NCBI RefSeq assembly: GCF_005280275.1
Contig: NZ_CP040021.1
Coordinates: 2,133,001-2,197,000 of the forward strand
Source of the DNA: Salinivibrio kushneri
GTDB taxonomy: Bacteria; Pseudomonadota; Gammaproteobacteria; Enterobacterales; Vibrionaceae
Length of the DNA: 64,000 bases
Reading direction: 5' to 3'
Both the position numbers and the translations under genes were made by a program. Position 1 is the first letter of the stretch. Each line of letters begins with the position of its first letter. Positions 8,754 to 17,553 of the stretch are shown one piece after another. The notes under the pieces are model-generated. The model searched no databases and had not been told where the DNA came from. It worked only from the letters and a program-made list of their open reading frames with translations.

Positions 8754-10316
8754 TTACTGCACCAAGTACTGGTAACTGGCTTGAATGCCCAAAGGCAATC
8801 CGAACGCCCAGTACGCCAACAAGAACAAAGTCCAACCTACCAGCATGGTAAGCGAGTACGGAATCATCATTGACGCCACGGTACCAATACCCGTGGTTTT
8901 CACGTAGCGCTGGCAATACACCACCACCAGTGGGAAGAACACCATTAATGGCGAAATAATGTTCGACACGGAATCACCCACACGATAAGCGGCTTGCGAC
9001 AACTCAGGGGAAATGCCCACGACCATTAACATCGGTACGAGAATCGGCCCAATCAGCCCCCATTTCGCCGACGCGGAACCAATCAATAAGTTCACCATTG
9101 CCGTCAGCAAAATCATTCCCACAATCGTCATCTCACCTGGCAGGTTCATTGACTGCAACAGCTCCGCGCCGTTGAGCGCCAACAAAGTACCAATGTTTGA
9201 TTGGGTAAATGCGGCTAAGAATTGCGCGCAGAAAAACGCCATCACCATATACGCGCCCATGGTCGCCATGGTGTCAGACATGGATTTGATCACGTCCTGG
9301 CTGGTTTTAAAGGTGCCCGCGGTTTTGCCATAAACAATGCCTGGAATAATAAACAGCACAAAAATGAGCGGCACGATTGATTGCATAATCGGTGCATCAA
9401 ACGCAGTCAGCTCACCCGCCGGTGAGCGAAGCGGGGACGTTTCCGGCCACGAGGCCGCCACCAGCGCAGCGATCCCTAGTAGCATCGCCAGCCCAGCACG
9501 GTTAAAGGCTTTACCTTCAATCGCCGTAAAAGAGCCCAGATCCGGTGCCTCTTCGGCATCCTCATCAATTGGTGTGCGATTTAAGCGTGGCTCGACAATT
9601 TTCTCAGTTACAAACCAGCCCAGCGCCACGATTAAAATCGACGACAAGCCCGTAAAGTAGATGTTAGCGAGGGGATTAACTTGGTAGCTGTCATCCAACA
9701 CGTGTGCGGCCGACTCGGTAAAGCCTGCCAGCAAAGGATCAATGCCAGACGGAATAAAGTTCGCGGAGAAGCCGCCGGATACCCCAGCAAAGGCGGCAGC
9801 GATACCGGCCAGAGGATGACGACCCGCCGCGTGGAAGATAATCCCGCCGAGTGGGATCACCAGCACGTAGCCAGCATCTGCGGCGGTGTGGGAGACAATC
9901 GCCACCAAAATCAGCATGGGTGTAAGCGCTTGCTTCGGCGTTATACTCAGCATTTTCTTGAGCCCGGTGGTAATAAAGCCTGACTGATCAGCCACACCTA
10001 CACCAAGCATCGCCACCAAAACAATCCCCAGCGGCGCAAATCCAGTAAAGGTGTCAACCATATTGGCTAAAAAGTGGGCGAGCGCATCGCCGGTGAGCAG
10101 GTTTTTGACTTGGACAGCGTCACCGGTCAAAGGGTGGACTGAATCAAAAGAGATCTGAGAGAGAATAGCTGACAATACCCAGACGGTGATCAGCCCCCAA
10201 AAAAACAATAACGCGGGATCCGGAATGCGGTTCCCGGCCCGCTCTATCATGTTCAAAAACCGATCCATGCCGCGCGGCTGGCCAGCATCGGCTGAGTCGC
10301 TTATGTGTTGGCTCAC
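8754..10316 (-). CDS. AbgT-family (p-aminobenzoyl-glutamate/antimetabolite) transporter
   Basis: A 520-residue inner-membrane protein of the AbgT/MtrF family, whose members import p-aminobenzoyl-glutamate or export sulfonamides. It shows the family N-terminus (RFLNMIERAGNRIPDPALLFFW), the conserved ADAGYVLVIPL and GVSGGFSANF, and the C-terminal block VNLLIGSASAKWGLIGPILVPM followed by GDSVSNIISPLM. About eleven hydrophobic segments are present, consistent with nine helices plus two re-entrant hairpins. Substrate cannot be told from sequence. No abgA/abgB peptidase genes are nearby, so it may act alone. The upstream 289 bp (10317-10605) contains a short hairpin at 10352-10367 but no gene. Confidence 0.9.
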   Translation of the reverse strand: MSQHISDSADAGQPRGMDRFLNMIERAGNRIPDPALLFFWGLITVWVLSAILSQISFDSVHPLTGDAVQVKNLLTGDALAHFLANMVDTFTGFAPLGIVLVAMLGVGVADQSGFITTGLKKMLSITPKQALTPMLILVAIVSHTAADAGYVLVIPLGGIIFHAAGRHPLAGIAAAFAGVSGGFSANFIPSGIDPLLAGFTESAAHVLDDSYQVNPLANIYFTGLSSILIVALGWFVTEKIVEPRLNRTPIDEDAEEAPDLGSFTAIEGKAFNRAGLAMLLGIAALVAASWPETSPLRSPAGELTAFDAPIMQSIVPLIFVLFIIPGIVYGKTAGTFKTSQDVIKSMSDTMATMGAYMVMAFFCAQFLAAFTQSNIGTLLALNGAELLQSMNLPGEMTIVGMILLTAMVNLLIGSASAKWGLIGPILVPMLMVVGISPELSQAAYRVGDSVSNIISPLMVFFPLVVVYCQRYVKTTGIGTVASMMIPYSLTMLVGWTLFLLAYWAFGLPLGIQASYQYLVQ

Positions 10317-10605
10317 TGTTTACTCCACTTTTCGATGTTGTGTCTTTGCTTACCTGCTGGAGCAGGTTTTAGTGACATTAAAATGACAAACTTTCGCCAG
10401 TAAAGCAAAAATCAGCATAGTTAGCCATAACAAAGCCAGTTAACCAAATGTTAAATTGTTTTGTAATTCGAAAAGCAGCACAAAAAACGGATGCTTACAG
10501 GGCGTGCTGAAATATTTAGAAACAAAAAGATCATGCTAGGTTTGGGGATTAGAGGAAGTCTGATATCGAAAACGATTTGCAGAATAGGCCCGTTTTTCAC
10601 GGCAG

Positions 10606-11451
10606 TTAAGACGGCTCTTGCAACGCTAGCCCTGCCCAAAAGTCATTCTGCAGCTGCTCTATCCTCTCATAGCTGCAAAGATTCTGACTTTTGAACTGAG
10701 CCCTGACCAGTCCATCGATATCAGTTGCCAATGTGGTAATCCGGCTGATGGTCTCCGGATTGGTAGCAGGCTCAGACAAAATCATTTTCAAATCATATCC
10801 AAGCAAGAAGGCCCCTTGCCGCTCGGTATCATATTCTAAGTGCTCTGCCGGGATATAAGGCTCCCATAGACGATCCGCCTGAACATGCTGATACTCAAAA
10901 AGAATGGTTAAAAAGTCAGAAGCGTCTTTACTACTCTCGCTTCCCCGCTCCTGCCAGGCAATCAGTTTTAGCAAAGTCAGCCCGGCCAGTGACGCAACTT
11001 TGATAATATCGCCCTGCCCTAGGTCTATTGATAAAGCGGCATCGTAAGCTTCCTGAAATCCAGCTACCGTCATGGTGACAGCATGCTCGGGTGGCCATTG
11101 TATTTCACCTGCTTCATCGGCGATGGCACCAAAGGGAATAATATCAATTGGCAAACCACTGTCAGGATCTTTAAGCCGATGCGCTTTATTGGTTGCGATT
11201 AATCCGGTATCCAGCAAAGCCTGCTTTACACTGGCGAACGCGTCCCAATCCGGTATCAGAATGCCGGTATCAATATCCCGAGTCTGACGGCCGGGGTCAC
11301 GGCCAAACACATGATACAAAACGAGATCTCTTGCCGTTGCCCCAGCAACAAAAAATGGTACGCCAGTTTGCTGAGTTGTGCGGGTGATCAGTGTCAGTAC
11401 AGACTCAAACCCAGGTTTCAGGCAGTGTTTTAAGCTGTAGATATTGATCAT
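10606..11451 (-). CDS. AbiEii/AbiGii-type nucleotidyltransferase toxin (type IV toxin-antitoxin)
   Basis: The protein has a DNA polymerase beta-type nucleotidyltransferase core: the helix-preceding motif VAGATARDLV (about residues 35-44) and the catalytic Asp pair in RDIDTGIL (D59, D61). This is the arrangement of AbiEii toxins, which modify tRNA or other targets with nucleotides and cause bacteriostatic growth arrest. The preceding gene encodes the AbiEi-like antitoxin and overlaps it by 47 bases if translation begins at the ATG at 11449-11451. A GGAGG element lies 15 bases before that ATG, longer than ideal, and a TTG directly after GGAGG (in frame, five codons earlier) is an alternative start. 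The two proteins are therefore likely coupled in translation. The 281-residue length is typical. Confidence 0.78.
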   Translation of the reverse strand: MINIYSLKHCLKPGFESVLTLITRTTQQTGVPFFVAGATARDLVLYHVFGRDPGRQTRDIDTGILIPDWDAFASVKQALLDTGLIATNKAHRLKDPDSGLPIDIIPFGAIADEAGEIQWPPEHAVTMTVAGFQEAYDAALSIDLGQGDIIKVASLAGLTLLKLIAWQERGSESSKDASDFLTILFEYQHVQADRLWEPYIPAEHLEYDTERQGAFLLGYDLKMILSEPATNPETISRITTLATDIDGLVRAQFKSQNLCSYERIEQLQNDFWAGLALQEPS

Positions 11452-12403
11452 TGATGCGTTCGGCAACCTCCTTGTTTCGGCTATCTCTACTTGCAAGTAG
11501 CTCAGCAACAGCCAGCAATGCCTTGGCATTGATATTGATATCCAGCGCCTTTCCCCAGAATGCAGGCACTACCCAAAGTCTGCCGGAAGCGTCTGGCTTT
11601 GCCTTGAGCAGCGCAAGCTTTTTTTGCAATGGTTCAAAGGTAAAGAGCTGTAACTCATAAGGCTGTAAATAGCGTGTTAGTTCATCGGCAGCGACTTCTC
11701 CCCCCCAGCAATCATTGGATGTTAAAGGGATGTCTCGCCAATCATCCGGCGCAACTAATTTTAGCCCTCCGAGCTTTGGCCTAAGCACGGTACGATAGTG
11801 TTCAATCCAGATCTGATAAAGGGTCTCTTTATCCAAAATGCGACGAGTACGACCAAGACTAACAAGCTTCTCGGCTTCTAAGTATTTAAACCCCTTACTC
11901 ACCATACCTAATGAGATATTCGCCATCTCGGCTATGGTTCGAAACGGCAGATGCAACACATCTTCCTGAGCCAACAAAGCAAACAGAAGCTTCATAAAAC
12001 CTAAGCCTGGTTTTGCCGGCTGTGGAATTGCAAAGTGGTTTTCAGTGAGATTTTTGCCCTCAATCCATAGATTTAACCCGTTAAAACTCACGCGAGCATT
12101 ACCGGCCTCATCAATAAAATTGATCGCGTTCTTGGTGCAAAAATCGGCGAGATGAGTCGTCAGTCTGTTACACACCAACAGATTGTCTGAGCGAGCAGCG
12201 CCTAGCAATGCTGATAGGCTCTCTTTACGATGGATCCGCTTTATTTCAGTGCCAAACAAATATCGTTGGCCGTGCACTGTCAGAGTCACCTCAGCATCGG
12301 TGTAAGGCCCACCATCCGGCTCTGGAGCGAAAGTATACTCCCCTTGAATATGCGAAGGCAGATTATCCAAAGCTCGCATTAGTAGTGTCGAGTTCTCGTT
12401 CAC
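11405..12403 (-). CDS. AbiEi-like antitoxin/transcriptional repressor (type IV toxin-antitoxin)
   Basis: The partner of the nucleotidyltransferase toxin. The N-terminal half resembles a nuclease-like fold segment (FGTEIKRIHRKE, then LVCNRLT). The middle carries a winged-helix segment (RTIAEMANISLGMVSKGFKYLEAE). The C-terminal half has the AbiEi/DUF2186 signature DIPLTSNDCWGGEVAADELT, followed by YLQPYELQLFT. Such antitoxins repress their own promoter and neutralise the toxin without binding it directly. The frame is open to 12493, but the promoter and palindromic operator lie inside that extension. A GTG at 12403 (332 residues) or an ATG at 12379 is therefore the realistic start; neither has a strong ribosome site. 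Confidence 0.75.
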   Translation of the reverse strand: MNENSTLLMRALDNLPSHIQGEYTFAPEPDGGPYTDAEVTLTVHGQRYLFGTEIKRIHRKESLSALLGAARSDNLLVCNRLTTHLADFCTKNAINFIDEAGNARVSFNGLNLWIEGKNLTENHFAIPQPAKPGLGFMKLLFALLAQEDVLHLPFRTIAEMANISLGMVSKGFKYLEAEKLVSLGRTRRILDKETLYQIWIEHYRTVLRPKLGGLKLVAPDDWRDIPLTSNDCWGGEVAADELTRYLQPYELQLFTFEPLQKKLALLKAKPDASGRLWVVPAFWGKALDININAKALLAVAELLASRDSRNKEVAERINDQYLQLKTLPETWV

Positions 12404-12448
12404 ACACAAATACCGTTCATGAATCATGAACAAATAATAGTCGTGAAC
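12398..12448. promoter_or_regulatory. Nested palindromic operator of the AbiE-type operon
   Basis: A perfect 17-bp palindrome GTTCATGAATCATGAAC (12415-12431) is centred on 12423. An outer pair, GTTCAC at 12398-12403 and GTGAAC at 12443-12448, is an inverted repeat with exactly the same centre. Both sets share the GTTCA/TGAAC half-site. They straddle the predicted transcription start and the -10 region, as expected for AbiEi autorepression. Confidence 0.7.
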
Positions 12449-12462
12449 ATAAAATTCTGCAA
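12434..12462 (-). promoter_or_regulatory. Sigma-70 promoter of the AbiE-type operon
   Basis: On the minus strand TTGCAG (-35, positions 12457-12462) is followed after exactly 17 bases by TATTAT (-10, positions 12434-12439). Transcription would start near 12425-12428, inside the operator, giving a very short leader to the GTG at 12403. Confidence 0.7.
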
Positions 12463-12493
12463 GATAAGCGGAGAGCTTGAGTGAAGCAGGCAC

Positions 12494-12843
12494 CGGTTAG
12501 CGTAACGCGCGACTGAAACTGCGTGATTACGATACACAAGTTGGCGAAGTATTAGCCAACGTGAAAGCAATGAACAAAGTCATAAGACTCGGTACGCCTG
12601 TTAGTTACTGCGTTGGCTGATACGGTGGGTTCATATTTAATCAGTGCGTTAGGCGAATAACTTGATCAACAACGCCGTTTTTAACGTTCGTCTTTAATGG
12701 TGCTTCCTTTGGCGGCTTTTTCCTTCTGCTTTGCGGTCACTGGTGATGTCTTCATTCAATACATCAAGGTAAGCGCCTCAAAGGTCTAGCTCGAAACCTA
12801 GACCTTTTCCATCAGTGGAGCTAAGCGAAAGTAGCTTTTTCTT
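12494..12843. other. Gene-free spacer with possible decayed coding remnants
   Basis: About 350 bases between the two defence modules carry no intact gene. Short protein-like stretches survive: on the plus strand a frame reading MNKVIRLGTPVSYCVG then stop (ATG near 12570), and on the minus strand YLDVLNEDITSDRKAEGK ending at 12694. Neither has a start with a ribosome site, and I do not recognise a family. A hairpin terminator lies at 12781-12808. The stretch looks like residue of a lost or displaced gene between insertions. Confidence 0.4.
12781..12808. terminator. Terminator after the SMC-like ATPase gene
   Basis: AAGGTCTAG at 12781-12789 pairs with CTAGACCTT at 12798-12806 around an eight-base loop. 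It lies about 35 bases after the ATPase stop and has A/T runs on both sides. Confidence 0.7.
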
Positions 12844-14570
12844 CTAACTGTTTCTTATAACAACTTGCTCATACTCAGCGCGAAGTTGGGCATAAGACTC
12901 ATATCGCAATAGACGGTTTTCGCCTAGCTCAATGATATGAGCATCCTGTTTATAGGTGGATAAGGCGTCGTTGTCCATAGCACATAAAATCACTTGATAG
13001 CCATTAGGGATGTTGTCAGTAACAACATCCATGACTTGCTCATATCGGTGCTTTGCCTGTTCTTGTTGGTTAGGAGTATCGATAACAAACGGAGCGAGTT
13101 GGCAATGGTTGGCATAATTAATCTGGCGAAGAACGGCAAGCTGGTAGGCTAGTGTACCTCGTGTCCCTTCTGCTGCACCGCCACCTAGGATTTTTCTATA
13201 ATCCATCGGCGCTTTGACATCATTTAGGTTAACTCCAGTAGCCGATAACGCGTTGATGATTTCGGCTAAATTGCCCATAAATAACTCGTTCAACTCGTCC
13301 TTCTCTTTCTTCTTAACAAGCTTGCGTTGCTCTGCTTTTATGCCTTTCTGCTTGTCCTTAGCACATTGCGATTGAAGTACGTAGCTTTCTTTTTTCTGAG
13401 CAACGCTACTATTGACTTTCTTTTGGGAAATAGCATGAAGTGCTTGATCAAATATCTGTTGTTCATTACATTTATCTTCAGGAGCATCTTCTTTTAAATA
13501 CTTACTATTTATTCGCTCTATTTCAGAGGTTATAAAATTCAACTCTTCTGTTAACACTGTACGTTGTCGATATTTAACCTCAAGTGCAGCTTCAATGCTA
13601 TATGCTTGTTGCTCTAAGTCTTCCTTGTCAGCTAAAAGACCAGCACGAGTTAGCAAAGAGTTGTCGTGTTCAACCCCACATAAAGGGCATTCTAGAGAAT
13701 CTGAGGGCACGTTTTCTACTGCGAAAGTGTAATCTTCGTCGAGCTCTCTTGCAGAAGTACTAGCAATAAGATGTTGTTGTTCTAAATCATGGATTTCATT
13801 TGCTAGCGCTGAACGTTGCTCAAAAAGCTCAGACTGGTGAGCAGAAAATACTGTTAGTTCTTTTTCAATCTCCTGCTGAATAGATTCAAATTCTTCTTGA
13901 GTAAAAGCAATATTCTGCTCTGGTGCTACCTCTTCAAGGACACTAATCGCATCTGAAATACGACTAGCTTGTTGATTAGCTTCTTTTTCTATAGCTTTTT
14001 GCGCAAACACATCCTCTTCAAGTTCAAAGTGCTCGCTAGGTAAGTAACCACAGAAGTATTTGATTAATGTTTTTTTGAAATTACTGTATTGACCGAGCCC
14101 TTCAAAGCCGTTCCATGGTTCATCCCAACTTTTCTTCTGGTCAATGTAGAATGGTAGGAAGTAAAAAGCAGGAGGAGGGCAATCAAGGCCATCCTTCCTA
14201 TTTGCTAGCATTAGATCAAAACCTACTTCCTCTGCGAAGTCTTCAGCAAACTTTCCCGTTACTTTAGAGTATTTCGTTAATGTAGAACCTTTACGGCCAA
14301 AATAAACTCCATCTGCGTATCGGCTAACAATGTATTCCTGCTGATTTATTTTGAAGTACAAGATGGCCTTAACGTCATTTGATCTCCATTCTTCATCAAA
14401 GTGAGGCTCGCAACCAATGGCCCAGAATAGACTTTTTGTACTAGTGTTGATTTTCCAATACTATTGTCGCTTCCGGTAACGAGATTGAGTCTCTTCGGAA
14501 ACGTGAACTGATTCGCCAGTTTTTTCGAATCGGACAGTAGAACTAGACGTTGAAATTGCAAGCCTTTCAT
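12844..14570 (-). pseudogene. Rad50/SMC-like ATPase of a defence module, split by a frameshift
   Basis: Two overlapping frames together encode one ATPase of about 575 residues. The first (from ATG 14570, ribosome site AGGAAAC) gives MKGLQFQRLVLLSD and a Walker A, TGSDNSIGKST. After the T5 run at 14433-14437 the frame must shift to reach LFWAIGCEPHFDEEW, which joins smoothly to the long second frame (KAILYFKINQQEYIVSRYADG). That frame has coiled-coil stretches, a CPLCG zinc-hook-like motif near its middle, an ABC-signature-like GGAAEGTRGTLAYQLAVL and a Walker B-like APFVIDTPNQQ. Restoring one A (six instead of five on the coding strand) gives a continuous reading. It may be a real mutation, a phase-variable tract, programmed frameshifting or a sequencing error. 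It follows the nuclease gene by 51 bases. Confidence 0.75.
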
Positions 14571-14621
14571 TTTTATGTTTCCTAAGATTTCTTATCAATA
14601 ACTTGTAATTACTTTTCATCG

Positions 14622-15695
14622 TTAAGCCTTTAATAAGCAGTAGATGACTTCTAAAAACAGTTCATCTTGGTCACTAACCTTCACAAGTAAACCGTCTTCA
14701 ATGGCTTGTTTACCTAGAGCCTCAAGATAAGTAATATCGTCAGAATAATTATTTTCATCGACCTTACAGTGAGATCGTTTAAATACACTCGTAATCTCAA
14801 TATCTAGCGCACTCATAAACCCAGATCTTCGTAGTGCTAGTAAAGCCAGTTTACTCTTGAAAGTGCGCTTTTTTTTTGCTTTCCAACCTAAATCTCTTGC
14901 TAAGTCGTCAAAGTCATTTTTTAATTCATCTACACTTGGATGAGTTGTATATTGAGTGATCACGTTATGTACTTCAGTAGAAGTGAGAGATTTATTGTCG
15001 ATAAGTCTTGCCCAATCTCTATAGTCATACTCGACGCGGCCAATTCGTCCCATCTCATCAACGACAGAGCGATAGATGTTTACAGGGTTGCAATATGCTC
15101 CGGGGAACAGCGTATTTACGAGACGAGCAAAGTGAGACAGAACATAATCTTCCTGATTTTTTAACTGTACATCAGGGACAATAAACTGTAAGTGCTCTGG
15201 TAGAACTTCAATTCCTAGTTCATTATCAATATTTTGAGTCAAACTTGCCAAATCACTTGTGGCAATGTCTCCAACCTTGATCACGTCCAGCTTTAACCCT
15301 TTATCAAGGTTTAGGCTAAACCCGCTTGAGGAGACCAATCCAATAATTGTAATTCGGTCTTCATATTCTGTATTAATGCAAGAGCTAAGTAACTTCCCGA
15401 GAACCGAGTTCTTAAGAGTATCATTGGCTCCCTTTTGTCTGTTGGTGAGTGAAGCTAGCGTGTACTTAGCACTTTGGTTTTTTACTTGATAAAATTCAAA
15501 TTGGGCTTTATCAGCATCTAAGCTATCTGCAATTACGACATCCTCATGATGCTCAATTAGTAATGCATATTCTTTCTTACTCTTGTGCTTCTCAATGATC
15601 TCGCACAACGCCCAATGAAATTGAAAATTATATTTACCAAAGGTGCTTGCCCCTGCGGATTCTCTCTGAGCTTCTGCGAGTGGATTGTCTGCCAT
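14622..15695 (-). CDS. Cap4/DUF4297-type dsDNA nuclease, effector of a defence module
   Basis: A 357-residue protein whose first 90 residues match the DUF4297 (Cap4-type) nuclease pattern: ESAGASTFGKYNFQFHWAL, then ALLIEHHEDVVI (E48, E51, D52) and FEFYQVKNQ (Q70 and K72 of the E/D...QxK active site). Such domains degrade DNA once a sensor or ATPase partner is triggered, as in CBASS and Lamassu systems. The rest (about residues 100-357) has no recognised domain and may bind the partner. It is the first gene of a two-gene operon with the SMC-like ATPase. The 205 bp upstream is very A+T-rich, as is the gene itself compared with its neighbours, which suggests horizontal transfer. Confidence 0.75.
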   Translation of the reverse strand: MADNPLAEAQRESAGASTFGKYNFQFHWALCEIIEKHKSKKEYALLIEHHEDVVIADSLDADKAQFEFYQVKNQSAKYTLASLTNRQKGANDTLKNSVLGKLLSSCINTEYEDRITIIGLVSSSGFSLNLDKGLKLDVIKVGDIATSDLASLTQNIDNELGIEVLPEHLQFIVPDVQLKNQEDYVLSHFARLVNTLFPGAYCNPVNIYRSVVDEMGRIGRVEYDYRDWARLIDNKSLTSTEVHNVITQYTTHPSVDELKNDFDDLARDLGWKAKKKRTFKSKLALLALRRSGFMSALDIEITSVFKRSHCKVDENNYSDDITYLEALGKQAIEDGLLVKVSDQDELFLEVIYCLLKA

Positions 15696-15830
15696 ATGAC
15701 CTAAACCAACTAAAAGTGATTTTTACTTTTAAAATAAATAGTAACATAAAATATATTTATAAATCATTCTATCCCTTTGAACTAGATCATGAATTTTTAA
15801 CAGCCATGATGCCAACCTTGCAACAACAAA

Positions 15831-15859
15831 AAATGCCAGTCAGAAACTGACTGGCATTT
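15831..15859 (-). terminator. guaA terminator
   Basis: AAATGCCAGTCAG at 15831-15843 and CTGACTGGCATTT at 15847-15859 form a perfect 13-bp stem with a three-base loop. On the minus strand it is followed by TTTTTTG, 42 bases after the guaA stop. Confidence 0.9.
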
Positions 15860-15900
15860 CATTTATTTACTAAAGGCTTATTAGCTGTTTACGGCTAGCC

Positions 15901-17478
15901 TTACTCCCACTCAATCGTCGCTGGGGGTTTGCCGGAGACGTCGTAAACCACGCGGGAGATACCGTCGACTTCGTTGATAATGCGGTTTGATACCTTACCC
16001 AGGAATTCGTATGGCAAGTGTGCCCAATGTGCGGTCATAAAGTCGATGGTTTCGACGGCACGTAGGGCAATGATCCAGTCGTATTTACGGCCATCGCCCA
16101 TCACGCCCACCGAGCGAACAGGCAGGAATACGGCGAAGGCTTGCGAGACTTTCTCGTAAAGATCGGCATTGCGCAGCTCTTCGATAAAGATCGCATCGGC
16201 GCGACGAAGTAGATCGCAGTATTCTTTTTGAATCTCGCCTAGCACGCGCACGCCGAGGCCTGGCCCTGGAAAGGGGTGGCGATAAAGCATGTGGTACGGT
16301 AAACCTAGCTCAAGGCCAATTTTACGCACTTCATCTTTGAACAACTCTTTAAGCGGCTCAACCAGACCCATTTCCATTTCTTCCGGCAGGCCACCGACGT
16401 TGTGGTGTGATTTGATCACATGCGCTTTACCGGTTTTCGAGGCCGCTGACTCAATCACATCCGGGTAGATGGTGCCTTGTGCCAGCCACTTGGCATTTTT
16501 CATTTTGCTCGCTTGCTCATCGAATACTTCGACAAACACGCGACCAATGATTTTCCGCTTGGCTTCCGGATCCGCTTCGCCTTTAAGGGCATCGAGGAAA
16601 CGGTCTTCGGCGTTAACATGAATAATATTCAAACCAAAGTGGTCACCGAACATTTCCAGTACTTGCTCACCTTCGTTAAGGCGTAGCAGGCCATTATCGA
16701 CGAACACACACGTGAGCTTATCGCCAATTGCACGGTGAACCAGCATGGCGACCACAGAAGAGTCAACGCCGCCAGACAAGCCAAGGATCACCTCATCATC
16801 CCCGACTTGCTCGCGAATACGCTCAATCGCATCGTCAATAATGGTGGCTGGTGTCCACAAGCGCTCGCATTGGCAGATTTGCATCACAAACTGCTCCAAC
16901 ATGCGTTGGCCTTGGCGAGTATGGGTCACTTCTGGGTGGAATTGCACACCATAAAAACGCTTGTCTTCATTGGCCATGGCCGCGAAGGGGCAAGTGTCCG
17001 TCTCGGCCACTTTGACAAAATCTTCTGGAATGGCGACCACTTTATCACCATGGCTCATCCATACATCGAGGAGCGCATGCCCGTCATCGGCGATGGCATC
17101 TTCAATGCCATCAAACAACGCGCTTTGTCCAACGCGTTTTACTTGCGCGTAGCCAAATTCACGGTGATCAGAGCCGGCCACTTTACCACCAAGCTGCTCA
17201 GCCATGGTTTGCATGCCATAACAGACGCCCAACACAGGCACACCCGCGTTAAAGACATATTGCGGTGCTCGTGGCGAGTTCTCCTCTGCCACGCTCTCTG
17301 GACCACCGGATAGGATGATGCCGTTAGGGGCAAAGTCACGAATGTCTTGCTCATCGACATCCCAGCTCCAAAGCTCACAATACACACCGATCTCGCGTAC
17401 ACGGCGCGCAATCAATTGGGTGTACTGGGAGCCAAAATCAAGGATCAAAATACGTTGAGCATGAATGTTCTGGGTCAT
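15901..17478 (-). CDS. guaA: GMP synthase (glutamine-hydrolysing)
   Basis: GuaA aminates XMP to GMP with glutamine and ATP. The N-terminal class I glutamine amidotransferase has its nucleophile in [15 protein letters not shown] and the His-Glu pair in QFHPEVTHT. The ATP pyrophosphatase P-loop is [11 protein letters not shown]. The C-terminal dimerisation domain ends with the conserved PPATIEWE. Length (525) equals that of E. coli. It lies 75 bases downstream of guaB and shares its PurR-controlled promoter. The 3' end of guaA is a known integration site for genomic islands, and here a defence island begins just after it. Confidence 0.98.
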   Translation of the reverse strand: MTQNIHAQRILILDFGSQYTQLIARRVREIGVYCELWSWDVDEQDIRDFAPNGIILSGGPESVAEENSPRAPQYVFNAGVPVLGVCYGMQTMAEQLGGKVAGSDHREFGYAQVKRVGQSALFDGIEDAIADDGHALLDVWMSHGDKVVAIPEDFVKVAETDTCPFAAMANEDKRFYGVQFHPEVTHTRQGQRMLEQFVMQICQCERLWTPATIIDDAIERIREQVGDDEVILGLSGGVDSSVVAMLVHRAIGDKLTCVFVDNGLLRLNEGEQVLEMFGDHFGLNIIHVNAEDRFLDALKGEADPEAKRKIIGRVFVEVFDEQASKMKNAKWLAQGTIYPDVIESAASKTGKAHVIKSHHNVGGLPEEMEMGLVEPLKELFKDEVRKIGLELGLPYHMLYRHPFPGPGLGVRVLGEIQKEYCDLLRRADAIFIEELRNADLYEKVSQAFAVFLPVRSVGVMGDGRKYDWIIALRAVETIDFMTAHWAHLPYEFLGKVSNRIINEVDGISRVVYDVSGKPPATIEWE

Positions 17479-17553
17479 TATCTGGCTTTCTCAATTAAGT
17501 GGAACAAAGGGGAGCCGCGCTCCCCTCTCAAATGCATCGCGGTGGTGATGTCT

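Noticed and set aside
10352-10367. ACCTGC/GCAGGT hairpin in the AbgT-family gene leader
   Set aside because: It is short and points the wrong way to end a known gene; no regulatory function can be supported.
12404-12493. Extension of the antitoxin frame to a GTG at 12493
   Set aside because: The extension would contain the -35, -10 and operator elements, and the added residues lack homology to antitoxin N-termini.
12590-12660. GTTAGGC in the island spacer as an integron attC end
   Set aside because: No complementary partner core site or imperfect palindrome of attC length was found on either side.
15880-15920. attL/attR direct repeat of the guaA end
   Set aside because: No second copy of the terminal guaA bases was found between 10.3 and 15.9 kb, so no element boundary can be defined.
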